A stretch of 64,000 nucleotides of DNA from contig JAWPHD010001438.1 in assembly GCA_037043455.1 (NCBI GenBank), forward strand, positions 248,001-312,000, read 5' to 3'. A program made the position numbers and the translations under genes. This stretch comes from Cyrtodaria siliqua. Taxonomy: Eukaryota; Mollusca; Bivalvia; Adapedonta; Hiatellidae. The notes beneath the pieces are model-generated. The model was not told the DNA's origin. It saw only the letters and a list, made by a program, of their open reading frames with translations, and did no database searches. Below, piece after piece: positions 39,001 through 43,489 of the stretch (position 1 is the first letter of the stretch; each line of letters opens with the position of its first letter).

Positions 39001-39119
39001 TCAATGTCACAGATTGGCCACCATCGAATGGTTCACCAAACAGAGCTATATTGTATTTCTATGACAACACGAAAACATTCTATGATCAGGAAAGTGCTTC
39101 ATGGGAAACCCGGATGTAG
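1..39119 (+). CDS. SEA-domain transmembrane mucin, MUC1-like layout (partial, 5' end outside window)
   Basis: Exons: 1-86, 677-1546, 1924-2099, 2828-2892, 4799-4944, 6589-7161, 7596-7771, 8625-8689, 10515-10660, 12288-12860, 13295-13470, 14306-14370, 16173-16318, 18106-18657, 20913-21859, 23057-23127, 24723-24877, 26253-26392, 27443-27517, 29525-29704, 38994-39119. All have AG/GT borders and compatible phases; summed coding length from base 2 is 5508 nt, an exact multiple of three ending in TAG. Layout: Ser/Thr-rich mucin tracts alternating with SEA domains, then one hydrophobic helix preceded by LPNWGIA (human MUC1 has a similar WGIA entry to its helix) and a cytoplasmic tail. Known for the family: cell-surface mucins carry O-glycans, and SEA domains cleave themselves while staying non-covalently joined. 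The role at an epithelial surface is inference. Signal peptide and promoter are not in the window. Extra or alternative exons in the long introns cannot be excluded. Confidence 0.85.
677..1546 (+). CDS. Mucin exon, module 1: 7-residue Ser-rich repeats
   Basis: Acceptor ttccag before 677, donor gtaagt at 1547; phase 1 in and out. After an introductory Thr/Ser stretch, 25 tandem copies of a 21-bp unit (MQPSSSS with MK, MH, IQ and SSSF variants) run from 781 to 1305. A degenerate Ser/Thr tail follows, including SKTDSMSAPSSSRSEMMSS. Dense Ser/Thr with Pro is the expected O-glycosylation substrate. The opposite strand is also open (MLDELGC repeats) only because the unit is 21 bp; I treat that as a shadow. 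Confidence 0.85.
781..1305 (+). repeat. 21-bp coding minisatellite, 25 copies
   Basis: The unit atgcaaccaagttcgtctag plus c is repeated 25 times without frame disruption; third-position changes (tcg/tca) dominate. Modules 2, 3 and 4 have shorter, more degenerate versions of 18-19 copies in which units ending in Thr and units starting ILP, IQ or ML alternate. Module 1 is therefore the most homogenised array, which suggests recent expansion. Confidence 0.9.
1924..2099 (+). CDS. SEA domain 1, first exon
   Basis: Acceptor ttcag at the end of a T-rich tract, donor gtgagt; phase 1 in, phase 0 out. A Thr/Ser/Pro linker ends in PLPPTYVKVRG; the SEA fold then starts with SLKITGGAIWKSELADP and a helix ending QLSAA. 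Identical gene structure recurs at 7596-7771 and 13295-13470. Confidence 0.85.
2828..2892 (+). CDS. SEA domain 1, second exon
   Basis: A 65-nt exon between tttcag and gtagta, phase 0 in and 2 out. Reads LNAALQGQFGSQYKGVDNVT then F and the start of Arg. It supplies the strand just before the SEA cleavage loop. A different frame through the same bases is open but not compatible with the neighbouring exons. Confidence 0.85.
4541..4769 (+). mobile_element. tRNA-derived SINE, family A (module 1 copy)
   Basis: The tRNA-like B box gggttcgaatccc is intact, followed by a conserved body (gtgtcgattcttacggatgg; a gtggtctgc..accaca block) and a tail gaaaatgacgtaaaacacca then (caaa)n. Compared with the fuller copy at 61031 it lacks about 28 bp including the A box. 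It sits just upstream of the third SEA exon in the same place as copies at 10257 and 15917. Confidence 0.8.
4799..4944 (+). CDS. SEA domain 1, third exon, with autoproteolysis motif
   Basis: Acceptor ctacag, donor gtacat; phase 2 in and 1 out. The joined sequence reads TFRSGSIVVEYTLTF. In MUC1-type SEA domains self-cleavage occurs between the Gly and Ser of a GSVVV loop, so G-SIVV is a close match. The exon continues with a helix (SIQSAV) and NNFGGLEVEQGSISNA. Confidence 0.85.
5069..5443. repeat. MITE-like repeat with TCACGTGGCAC ends
   Basis: Begins near atatcacgtggcacc and ends near gtgccacgtgaag, which are inverse complements of each other. Copies at the same place in modules 2 and 3 (about 10787-11160, 16430-16806) came with module duplication. 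A separate diverged copy at about 32852-33263 shows that it is a dispersed element. Confidence 0.5.
5800..6175. repeat. Foldback MITE remnant in the module 1-2 intron
   Basis: Left arm (acagatatgggcaacagcca onward to ctatatggaatatt) and right arm (aatattccatatatggtcat through the ctctcaaaattgcggcttc block) are imperfect inverse complements. The module 3-4 copy (17205-17665) is longer and keeps an outer left arm lost here and at 11505-11880. Confidence 0.5.
6589..7161 (+). CDS. Mucin exon, module 2
   Basis: Acceptor attcag, donor gtatgt; phase 1 to 1. Starts VVPRDTSATVTTTSSMSAET and continues with 19 imperfect 7-residue units (MQPSSST, ILPSSST, RQPSSSS), then TMTSSYVMTSSPTSTSSMG. The acceptor and start are shared with modules 3, 4 and, in part, 5 (VVQPDTSATV), which confirms the boundary. 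Confidence 0.85.
7162..7319 (+). other. Exon fossil in intron: in-frame read-through tail, module 2
   Basis: Right after the donor the frame stays open through SKTDSMSSPSSSRSEMMSS and LTSS to a stop at 7317-7319. The same block is coding in module 1 (about 1351-1440) but lies before the TSSPTSS segment there. Here the donor excludes it. Retaining this intron would end the protein in a short tail. Repeated at 12861-13018. Confidence 0.6.
7596..7771 (+). CDS. SEA domain 2, first exon
   Basis: Same borders and phases as 1924-2099. Two changes stand out: LKIIGG for LKITGG, and DPNSADYAN for DPNSSEYAN. Reads on to QLSAA before gtgagt. Confidence 0.85.
8625..8689 (+). CDS. SEA domain 2, second exon
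   Basis: 65 nt identical in sequence to the module 1 exon, including the split Arg codon before the cleavage loop. The flanking intron is also nearly identical, so gene conversion or recent duplication is likely. Confidence 0.85.
10257..10486 (+). mobile_element. SINE family A (module 2 copy)
   Basis: Same position, same A-box deletion and same tail as the module 1 copy, so it was copied along with the module rather than inserted independently. The B box has one change (ggattcgaatccc). Confidence 0.75.
10515..10660 (+). CDS. SEA domain 2, third exon, with autoproteolysis motif
   Basis: Phase 2 to 1. SGSIVVEYTLTF motif intact; then DADQVTSDAVTDSIQSAV and NNFGGLEVEPGSISNA. Gly-Ser of the cleavage loop is preserved. 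Confidence 0.85.
12288..12860 (+). CDS. Mucin exon, module 3
   Basis: 573 nt, the same length as the module 2 exon and near-identical at both ends, but several of the 19 internal 7-residue units are rearranged (for example MQSSSST and ILSSSYT here). The array therefore changed after the module duplicated while the total length stayed equal. Phase 1 to 1; donor gtatgt. Confidence 0.85.
12861..13018 (+). other. Exon fossil in intron, module 3
   Basis: Almost identical to 7162-7319: open read-through past the donor, ending in a stop at 13016-13018. Its shared state with module 2 is explained by recent duplication, so it is not independent evidence of selection. Confidence 0.55.
13295..13470 (+). 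CDS. SEA domain 3, first exon
   Basis: 176 nt, phase 1 to 0. Carries the module 2 LKIIGG change together with the module 1 form DPNSSEYAN, a mosaic pattern consistent with exchange between modules. Confidence 0.85.
14306..14370 (+). CDS. SEA domain 3, second exon
   Basis: Acceptor tttcag, donor gtatta; phase 0 to 2. Reads FNSALQGQFGSKYKGVDNVT, the most altered of the three copies (LNAAL to FNSAL, SQYK to SKYK). Confidence 0.85.
14388..15164. other. Module 3-specific intron segment with a foldback element
   Basis: Modules 1 and 2 share about 870 bp after the second SEA exon that is absent here and replaced by unrelated sequence. Within it, 14469-14486 (gctaggatcccatgtgta) and 14736-14753 are perfect inverse complements, and similarity continues inward for about 60-80 bp on each arm, giving a hairpin of about 285 bp. 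Short ORFs here are not supported as genes. Confidence 0.6.
15917..16145 (+). mobile_element. SINE family A (module 3 copy)
   Basis: Same site and same A-box deletion as in modules 1 and 2. It has more substitutions, including a damaged B box (ggattcggatgtc), so this copy is the most decayed. Confidence 0.7.
16173..16318 (+). CDS. SEA domain 3, third exon, with autoproteolysis motif
   Basis: Phase 2 to 1. RSGSIVVEYTLTF is intact; then DADQVTSDDVTDSIKSAV and NNFGGLEVEPGSISNA. It must splice to 18106 in the same way as the earlier modules. Confidence 0.85.
17205..17665. repeat. Long-TIR foldback MITE, fullest copy
   Basis: The outer left arm (gaaagaattatcaaaatcgg at about 17245) pairs with the right arm (ccgattttgatagttctttc at about 17599). 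An inner pair flanks the catatatgg..aatatt core. The outer arm resembles the TIRs of the TTAA element at 43087-43489, suggesting a shared family. The small ORF at 17150-17350 falls inside it and is dismissed. Confidence 0.55.
18106..18657 (+). CDS. Mucin exon, module 4 (no SEA exons follow)
   Basis: Acceptor attcag, donor gtacgt; phase 1 to 1. 18 imperfect 7-residue units (MQPSSST, MLPSSST, IIPSSST), then TMTSSYVMTSSPTSTSSMG. No copies of the three SEA exons exist between here and 20913. Because the next mucin exon also opens in phase 1, splicing 18657 to 20913 keeps the frame and joins two mucin tracts directly. Confidence 0.8.
18676..18924 (+). pseudogene. C-terminal fragment of a Penelope-like element protein
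   Basis: 82 residues with no upstream continuation. Visible landmarks are HRSDCKLRR, AAEHFISEGHTFNDLS and RETYWIRRLNTKHPVGTN. The H-F..GH spacing and the R-E-x-x-W-I-x-x-L-x-T-x-x-P ending match the segment after the GIY-YIG nuclease in Penelope-like proteins (family knowledge, not searched). The reverse transcriptase and nuclease cores are absent, so it is a dead fragment. Confidence 0.65.
19539..19574 (+). ncRNA. Hammerhead-ribozyme-like core
   Basis: CTGATGA (19543-19549), helix II GGC-GTAA-GCC (19551-19560), GAAA (19561-19564), then GCGCTT. Helix I would pair ACCC (19539-19542) with GGGT (19571-19574), putting the cut after U19570. Two caveats: one extra A (19550) lies between CTGATGA and helix II, and helix III (AGC/GCU) has no loop, so it could fold only as a dimer. 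Loopless palindromic helix III is compatible with dimeric cleavage reported for such retroelement ribozymes. Confidence 0.55.
20335..20465 (+). repeat. Dispersed repeat R1, partial copy
   Basis: Contains gttggcaatacg, then cttggaacggtcagctgcaaa, ggggtttaaaccag and cctcactctcacc. The same ordered blocks occur at 3540-3700, 9310-9425, 36118-36340, 45147-45380 and 62945-63190. Full copies begin with a tcgaacaggaaatgtagcatt block. No coding capacity; a SINE or other non-autonomous element is likely. Confidence 0.6.
20913..21859 (+). CDS. Mucin + SEA-start exon, module 5 (fused exon)
   Basis: Acceptor cttcag, donor gtaaaa; phase 1 in, 0 out. Opens VVQPDTSATVIPTSTVLAT and runs through Ser/Thr repeats of a different type (SSVAPSTSSIVPTS, about 13-14 residues; later SSMVPTTSV) to PMPTPPPVTARVSG and the SEA start AFKITGGATWDEKLKDKTS. 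In modules 1-3 this stretch is split into two exons; here it is one. Ends SDIENK. Confidence 0.85.
23057..23127 (+). CDS. SEA domain 5, second exon
   Basis: 71 nt between ttgcag and gtatgt, phase 0 to 2. Reads LARAFDAHSSLGNRFNGVLT then MDF and a split Ser. Six nt longer than its counterparts, but the phase is conserved. Confidence 0.8.
24202..24411. mobile_element. piggyBac-like MITE with TTAA ends
   Basis: Flanked by TTAA, starting ttaacccttaaacgctac and ending gcgcgttacaggttaa. A relative in opposite orientation at 31139-31289 starts ttaacccttaacccgctaag. They share the blocks caatagcctttg, tccattgtaaacc and aatggaatggtctt. TTAA target sites with CCC-starting termini fit piggyBac-type elements. 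Confidence 0.6.
24723..24877 (+). CDS. SEA domain 5, third exon, variant cleavage loop
   Basis: Acceptor atacag, donor gtaaat; phase 2 to 1. The junction reads DFSSGSVDVAFTAEF. The Gly-Ser pair remains, but the second Val of the GSVVV loop is Asp and the Arg before it is Ser. Continues VTDAVRRAVDNNVFGNLTVD and ends IVMT. This is the membrane-proximal SEA, the position that is cleaved in MUC1; whether this variant cleaves is unknown. Confidence 0.8.
25200..25355 (+). repeat. Dispersed repeat R1, 5' part
   Basis: Blocks tatcgaacagggaaagcagc, ggacgacagtcaaccacaaa and aaaagggttgacaataggg match the start of R1 at 36118 and 28973. The gtttaaaccag half is missing. Confidence 0.5.
26017..26172. repeat. 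Dispersed repeat R2, copy 1
   Basis: Shares ordered blocks with 60311-60494 and 60886-61310: a gga-gcaacacac start, acctctcacgc-ccctagc, ggctt-a-g-g-tattctacttt and gatcccaaagg-ccgg. It lies just upstream of the transmembrane exon. No coding capacity. Confidence 0.5.
26253..26392 (+). CDS. Mucin transmembrane exon
   Basis: Acceptor gtttag, donor gtaagc; phase 1 in, 0 out. A short extracellular stem (VVGETTPAPTMEPRTGEVDK) leads to VLPNWGIAVIACGAAVLIF and LLCMMCVL, a hydrophobic helix of about 23 residues. The following exon begins CRRRH, a basic stop-transfer cluster, which orients the tail to the cytoplasm. Confidence 0.9.
26402..26960. repeat. 30-bp minisatellite next to the transmembrane-exon donor
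   Basis: About 17-18 imperfect units of roughly 30 bp built on ggaatagaaataaaaacgtc plus cctcggagtc, with internal deletions (for example near 26565-26590). It begins 10 bp after the donor site. Minus-strand ORFs over it (26249-26896) are repeat artefacts. Confidence 0.85.
27443..27517 (+). CDS. Mucin cytoplasmic tail exon 1
   Basis: 75 nt between attgcag and gtgagt, phase 0 to 0. Reads CRRRHVTHKYALSDDPDDIG then YRRPW. Juxtamembrane basic cluster followed by an acidic stretch. A Cys at the membrane border could be acylated (inference). Confidence 0.85.
27544..27641. repeat. 49-bp direct duplication
   Basis: Two adjacent, practically identical copies of the segment attagacgttgttacgacac through actcgtaattca. 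Simple recent tandem duplication in an intron. Confidence 0.8.
28236..28725. mobile_element. Non-autonomous element R3, copy 1
   Basis: Matches 58067-58672 at both ends: gaggatattttt and gaataacac..ttttatttc at the left, gatgaaataaaat-tattattcac inside, and agtagt-ccggca plus aaaataaaactctatatt at the right. The left part holds an inverted repeat (gtgaataac..attttatttcatc against gatgaaataaaat..gttattcac), clearest in the other copy. Confidence 0.55.
28790..28955 (-). mobile_element. tRNA-derived SINE, family C, 5'-truncated
   Basis: Reverse complement ends in repeats of caatt (gaattgaattgaattg on the + strand). The body matches 46873-47127: gtcgcaccaacagctaagg, ggcgactttcc, cctccgggcaattt and gggcacctgggtagaacc. 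The tRNA head is missing, so it is truncated at its 5' end, as expected for target-primed insertion. Confidence 0.75.
28973..29130 (+). repeat. Dispersed repeat R1, 5' part
   Basis: Starts agatataaaagtcgaacagg, continues through the cccacagtcaaccacaaac block and ends near aaaagggttggatgtagggc. It abuts the truncated SINE C. A shorter piece with the same start is at 29725-29779, immediately after an exon donor. Confidence 0.55.
29525..29704 (+). CDS. Mucin cytoplasmic tail exon 2
   Basis: 180 nt between ccgcag and gtaagt, phase 0 to 0. Reads TNNAQHNPEYGAYDNKVELQ, continues through KNPSTYYNLTDIDLKEG and ends ESSADP. NPEY fits the NPxY class (PTB-domain or endocytic adaptor binding) and YYNL fits both YxxL endocytic and YxN Grb2-type motifs. 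These are pattern matches, with no test of use. Confidence 0.85.
30690..30795. repeat. Tandem repeat, 3 copies of about 34 bp
   Basis: Three copies of ggtcagcccg-tgtcggtatc plus agtgactga-t in a row. A separate pair of about 33 bp (tgacatcacgaacatataag plus ggttggcaca) is at 30338-30397. Confidence 0.8.
31139..31289. mobile_element. piggyBac-like MITE, second copy
   Basis: TTAA-bounded, with mirrored termini ttaacccttaacc and ggttaagggttaa. It is shorter than, and inverted relative to, the copy at 24202-24411. Confidence 0.65.
31443..31600. repeat. Foldback plus 30-bp tandem repeat
   Basis: Three copies of gatatgggacgcgtgcctga plus t-tagggtgt at 31503-31599. The first copy is inverse to tcacaccctatatcaggc at 31445-31462, so the segment can form a hairpin. 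No gene. Confidence 0.7.
31794..31949. repeat. 28-bp triple repeat next to a perfect 38-nt hairpin
   Basis: taatcggaaaagcattcgga plus tctttccg occurs three times (31794-31878); each unit has cggaaa/tttccg ends. At 31912-31949 two perfect 18-nt inverse arms (tcaaggatttgtcaataa) are separated by only 2 nt. Confidence 0.8.
34704..34925. mobile_element. T2/Kolobok-like MITE 1
   Basis: Ends ttaaaggagcacatggcaat and (inverse) ttaaaggtgcacatcgcaat, with TIRs of about 25 bp inside TTAA target sites. TTAAAGGRR termini are characteristic of T2/Kolobok MITEs (family knowledge). Confidence 0.65.
35078..35130 (+). mobile_element. SINE family B, 3' fragment
   Basis: Matches the 3' end of the SINE at 36598: taacctacactgtgttgatg, gccgttaaacaacattcaat and a tcaatt tail. 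No head. Confidence 0.65.
35578..35818. mobile_element. TA-flanked MITE with an internal minisatellite
   Basis: Perfect TIRs of about 28 bp (tacggtgtcctgttagggcc plus atcttacc) at both ends. If TA is the target duplication, the element is 35580-35816. The interior is a degenerate tandem array of gatggt and aagatgc words (about 25-bp period). No coding sequence. Confidence 0.75.
36118..36340 (+). repeat. Dispersed repeat R1, near-complete copy
   Basis: Ordered blocks: caacaggaaatgtagcattc, ggaccacagtcaacc, aagggttgacaat, cttggaacggtcagtggcaa, ggggtttaaa-caggttcta, cctcactgttacc and gggacagtgtaaataaa. Longest intact copy in the window and the best reference for the family. R1 pieces also sit in the module introns. 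Confidence 0.65.
36598..36920 (+). mobile_element. tRNA-derived SINE, family B, complete
   Basis: Head with a tRNA-like A box (tggcgcagtcggtagcgc) and B box (gggttcaatcc), then the ttgggcaagacacttttcc body common in invertebrate SINEs, and a tail of acattcaattcaattc. The head resembles a folded tRNA, but the long body and tail show that it is a SINE, not a tRNA gene. Confidence 0.8.
37220..37465. repeat. 91-bp tandem repeat, 2.7 copies
   Basis: Copies start at 37220, 37311 and 37402 (cctta-gcttcttatctctga), with few substitutions. The short ORFs at 37108-37591 read through these copies in different frames and are not coding evidence. Confidence 0.85.
38510..38870. repeat. Dispersed repeat R4, copy 2
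   Basis: Blocks gagatgtt-agat, tttttatccttaggttctat, atctttggcag and atcaaggataaa recur at about 23170-24715 (in the SEA 5 intron, split by about 1.2 kb) and at 40705-41060. It sits just before the last mucin exon. Confidence 0.5.
38994..39119 (+). CDS. Mucin last coding exon
   Basis: Acceptor atttacag; phase 0. Reads TLINVTDWPPSNGSPNRAIL and YFYDNTKTFYDQ, ending SWETRM and TAG at 39117-39119. Codon usage and residue mix look coding, and the frame follows from the previous exon. The role of this C-terminus is unknown. Confidence 0.75.
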   Translation, partial: TLINVTDWPPSNGSPNRAILYFYDNTKTFYDQESASWETRM

Positions 39120-39267
39120 CATGGTGTCACGTGATTAGTCGGCTTATTTGTCTTGCTTGCCTTGTGATATGCAGGGCCTGTGATATTTCATGTTGATAAA
39201 AGTGACATTTAGTTATATTTTCCGCATAAGCACATAGTGCAAGGGAATTAAACAAATGGTATTTGTG

Positions 39268-39273
39268 AATAAA
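39268..39273 (+). promoter_or_regulatory. Candidate polyadenylation signal of the mucin gene
   Basis: aataaa about 150 nt after the stop codon; another lies at 39950-39955. Sequence match only. Confidence 0.35.
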
Positions 39274-41517
39274 CAGATGACAAATGAATAATGTCCACTG
39301 GAAAAACAAACAACAGAGACTGTGTAGTACGACTTGCACACTTGCAAATTGTTCTCACAATGGGGTTGTTCTTACGACATGTTATTCTCACGACCATGTT
39401 ATTTTCACGATCATATTGATGCAAAGGTTGAAAACTAAAACTGTGTACACTTGCAACGTAAAGAGAAACAGTTTTGAGCTCAAGTACAAGGGACATGTCG
39501 CCAATATATGGGTTTGTGCAAAACAGCGTTAGATTGTATAAATTGTTTGACTTTCTAAAACCCACCGTTTCAAAGTATCAATTCAGTACAAGGTACTGTA
39601 TACCTACATATATACATCACAAGCACTATTATTTGTTATTTGTTATGAGTAGCCTTGATTTTTCAAATGTAAATACTTATGTATATGACCAACGTGACAT
39701 TATTTGCCTCCTTCATATGGTAGTGACCATTAACAAATGCATCAAATGCATTTGAACTTTTAAGAGGCAACATTACACCTTCATTGTATTGCATTAATTG
39801 TAGTTCTAACATTCTGTATGCACTAATTGTAAACAGAGGTGCTTCCGTGCTCATTTCAATTCAGTACTTAACATTATACTAGTGTAGTTTTTAAATTCGG
39901 CATATGTGGTCAAGGCAACGCCTGACTGGTTTGCATACTGGTGGAAAATAATAAAGTGACATTATTTTAAGAAGTAATTCATGATAAACAAAGAAGATAT
40001 GACCATTTGAATGTTCCGTTGAAACCGATATGAAAACCGTCATTTTGAGAGCTATGTCTATATGTATACTTAAGGGTAATAATGCTTTACAAGACTTTGC
40101 TTAAAATGATATTTATTAGTACTCCATTAATGGTAATTTAGACGTCATAGTTCTCAAAATGATGTATTCCATATCAGCTTTTAATAACACTAATCGTTTT
40201 CGTGTCCAATGTTTTGTTAAAGGGAATGTTATGTAACAAATGGTATGCACTGGCGAATTTTAGCATATGTTTTTCACTATTTTGCTTTCCACCACAATGC
40301 GTAATGCAGTGCAAAGGTTTGACGCACATCATTCAGAGGTGTATGTTGTAACTTTCGCGGAAAATGAAGGTTCAAGAAAAAGAAATGCTGATATTTTAGT
40401 GTGTTTTTTACATTACAGAGATGTACAGAAATGTACGATTATAGGGTACATGCATGGTGTATATTTCGGGGAGGGTCGAATCTAATGTCAGAACATTTTA
40501 CCCACCATGTTTGCTTGTTTTTGTTGTAAATATTTGCAATACAATAATGTGTAATGATATGTAATAAGGCTGTAGCGATCTTGTACAGTGTGTCATTACC
40601 TGATATTAGCATCATAGTAAACTGAATGACTAATTTGACCATTCAGTTTCTTAGAACACACTAATTTTGTATTCATAACTTTCATATCTTGTCATTAATT
40701 ACAAATTTCCGAGATGTTGAGATATCCAGTAGGTTAAAATAAAGGGGGTTACTCGGACATTATCCTCAATCTCTATATGAAAAGTCAAAATATTAGACCA
40801 TAATTTAAATTAAATGTATTCATATTGGTGTTTTAAAATCCGACAGCACCAAAAAATGATACATTGCTATATACATAAAATAAAGCTGATAATTTAATTA
40901 TCATTACAAATTAGATTTATAAAGGGCTAGAGTCAGTAGAGCATCAACGATAAACGCCGAGTTTACCCTTATCAGAATGTGGAGTTTTTATTTTATTGAT
41001 CGTTGATTGGTCAAATTCTTTTGATGATGTCATGTGAAAGTTATGAATCGTGTATTCCTAAGAAAAAAAAGAGACTTTAAAGGGACTGGGAGCTGTTTTG
41101 AAGAATTGTGGATGTTTATCAAAATCTAAATAAAACCATCATATTGCCCGTCAGTTTCGTGTAAAATGTACAACTGCACTTAGTTTTGTTCTTTTGTTTA
41201 AATTATTGGTGGATCCAAAAAATGGATGAATAAAATTTGCAGAAACAGTGCATCTCCAAGTTTGTATAATCAGTAGTCATTTATATAGTACTTAAAGGCT
41301 TCTTGAAATAAAAAATTACTTCTAACAACAAACATGAATTCCAACGTTTTATATTGTCAAAACGTTAATTATTTAAGGAGGACAATCTGTGTATACTCAA
41401 AATTACTAATTTAAAAGCAGTGACTTTGGAACAAAACTGTATATTAATAATCGCCCCAAGTCCTTTTAAATGCTTTATGTTTTGCGTGTATATCATGAAG
41501 TACATCATGTACATTTG

Positions 41518-41688
41518 TTAAAGGGACACATGGAAATCTTGATTTTTTTTAAAAACTCGCGGCGTCCTGTTAGTTTTCCTAAATAGTTTGCATTTGTTCA
41601 GCCATCAATATACATTATAAGAATGGTATAAAGCCATATTTCAATGCTTGATAAATTTATACTTCAAGGTTGCCGTGTGTCCCTTTAA
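41518..41688. mobile_element. T2/Kolobok-like MITE 2
   Basis: Starts ttaaagggacacatggaaat and ends with the inverse of ttaaagggacacacggcaac; TTAA at both sides. The shortest member here. Confidence 0.65.
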
Positions 41689-42710
41689 GCTATGATGCAT
41701 TTTGTAATAACTACTATTATATTCGGAACGAAAATTATTTATCTTAATTTTAACTGGAATCGGATTATCACGTTATGTTATTTCTCAGTGATTGGCCTTA
41801 TATGTTGTAAAAAATTGAAAAATGTATTAATGTAACTATGCTTTTATCCCTTTTTTGAACACCATTTTCTAAGTGCACACATCAGTACATTTTGTTCTTG
41901 AAGTGAAATGAAGTAAAACAAACACAAAACAAACTACTGCCGACAGCACATGCTGTGTTTATATACATGTACTAAAGGGAAAAAGAAACACAACTCAGGA
42001 ATTTCCGCTATATATTGTATGTATAATCGAATGGTACATGGCTACATTAGATGTTTTATTTGGGAAAAAAGCCTAAAACAAAATATAACACACCAAATGT
42101 TGTCTCTTCAAAGTTGCATGATTGATGGTATACGTGTTTGGCTCAAGCAGGGGAGAAAACGTAGGATGTAACATTTTGCAATTTCTTTACATTAAATACA
42201 GTACTGAAATGGTTCAAATTTTCAAAGTGAGACTGCAGCATTTATCAATTTCGTCTTACAAAGTGTACTGTGATTAAAAAGTATGCTGTTACAAAGTCTG
42301 CAACGGCACAGCGTTGTCTTTTCTCTTACTGGCTACAACTCTTTTCTTACAAACATCCTTCTCTGGAGTATTACATAGAATGATGTTCCCGAGCTGTGTT
42401 TCTGTTTTTATTTAGTATATTATTATTCACCAATTTATGTACATGAATATGCGTCAGATAAAGTTCTATTATGATATCGTAGTAAGGGGATGTTTAAAGT
42501 AGCTATACCGCCAACAACAGTCGAATTTTACCTCTGACGACAAGGTATGTAGAACTTTACATAAAAGTAGACGGGGTTCGTAAGGTCCACAGTCTCGTCT
42601 GTTTATTGCCTCCACCACTAAAAATTCAACCGTCATACATAGCCTAAATTATGCTGGAAAATGGCATTTAACACCAAACACACTGAGGGGACATTTGGGG
42701 GAAAGGGTCA

Positions 42711-42931
42711 ATGAGTGTAAATGAGAAAACATTTTTCTTTCGCATGCAAGGGGATAGAATCTTAAATATAGACAGTTATATTTATGGGGGGAGGGTGTAA
42801 ATGAGAAAACATTTTTCGCGTGCAAAGTGATAGAAAGGTCATTATAGACAGTTATTTGTGTTGGGGTTAGTGAGTGTAAATGAGAAAACATGTTTCGCGT
42901 GCAAAGAGACAGAATCTTATTATAGACAGTT
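42711..42931. repeat. Imperfect tandem repeat, 3 copies of about 75 bp
   Basis: Each copy contains tgtaaatgagaaaacat-ttt, cgcgtgcaa and atagacagtta. The minus-strand ORF across it (42649-42891) is a by-product of the repeat. Confidence 0.75.
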
Positions 42932-43086
42932 TATTACACGATGATATTAAAAAGTTCAATTATTTATTTGTGCATGTTACATTCCATTTGTATATACATA
43001 TGAGTAGATCGAAGTATAAATTGTATAAGTGTGTAGTTGTGTATATATGTTGATGTATGATTCGAGGGGATGGACGTGAAACTAGT

Positions 43087-43489
43087 TTAAAGGGATGCTG
43101 CGCTATTTTCAAACAAGATTTATTTAAAAGGGCTCAGAAAAACTTGAAAAAAGCTGAAAGAATTATCAAAATGCCACAAAAAATAAAGTAGATATGACCT
43201 ACCAATGCAGATTGATTAAAAAAAATATACAAATATAAAATGTACACATTGTATGCTTATTTTTCATTTGTAGTGATTTTCTTTGCTTTGAAAGATATTT
43301 TGTCAATATGCCATATATGATAAAAAGACGCGGTGACGTTATCTTTGCCTCCATTTGTGTTTCCTTGCACATTTTCAATAGGTCATATCTACTTTATATC
43401 GCATGGCATTTTGATAATTCTTTCAGCTTTTTTTAAAGTTTTTCAGAGCCCTTTTAAATAAATATTGTTTGAAAATAGTGCACCTTTAA
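43087..43489. mobile_element. T2/Kolobok-like MITE with TIRs of about 110 bp
   Basis: TTAA at 43087-43090 and 43486-43489. The arms share ctattttcaaacaa, atttatttaaaagggctc and gctgaaagaattatcaaaat, with few mismatches over about 110 bp. The interior is unrelated and non-coding. Confidence 0.7.
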
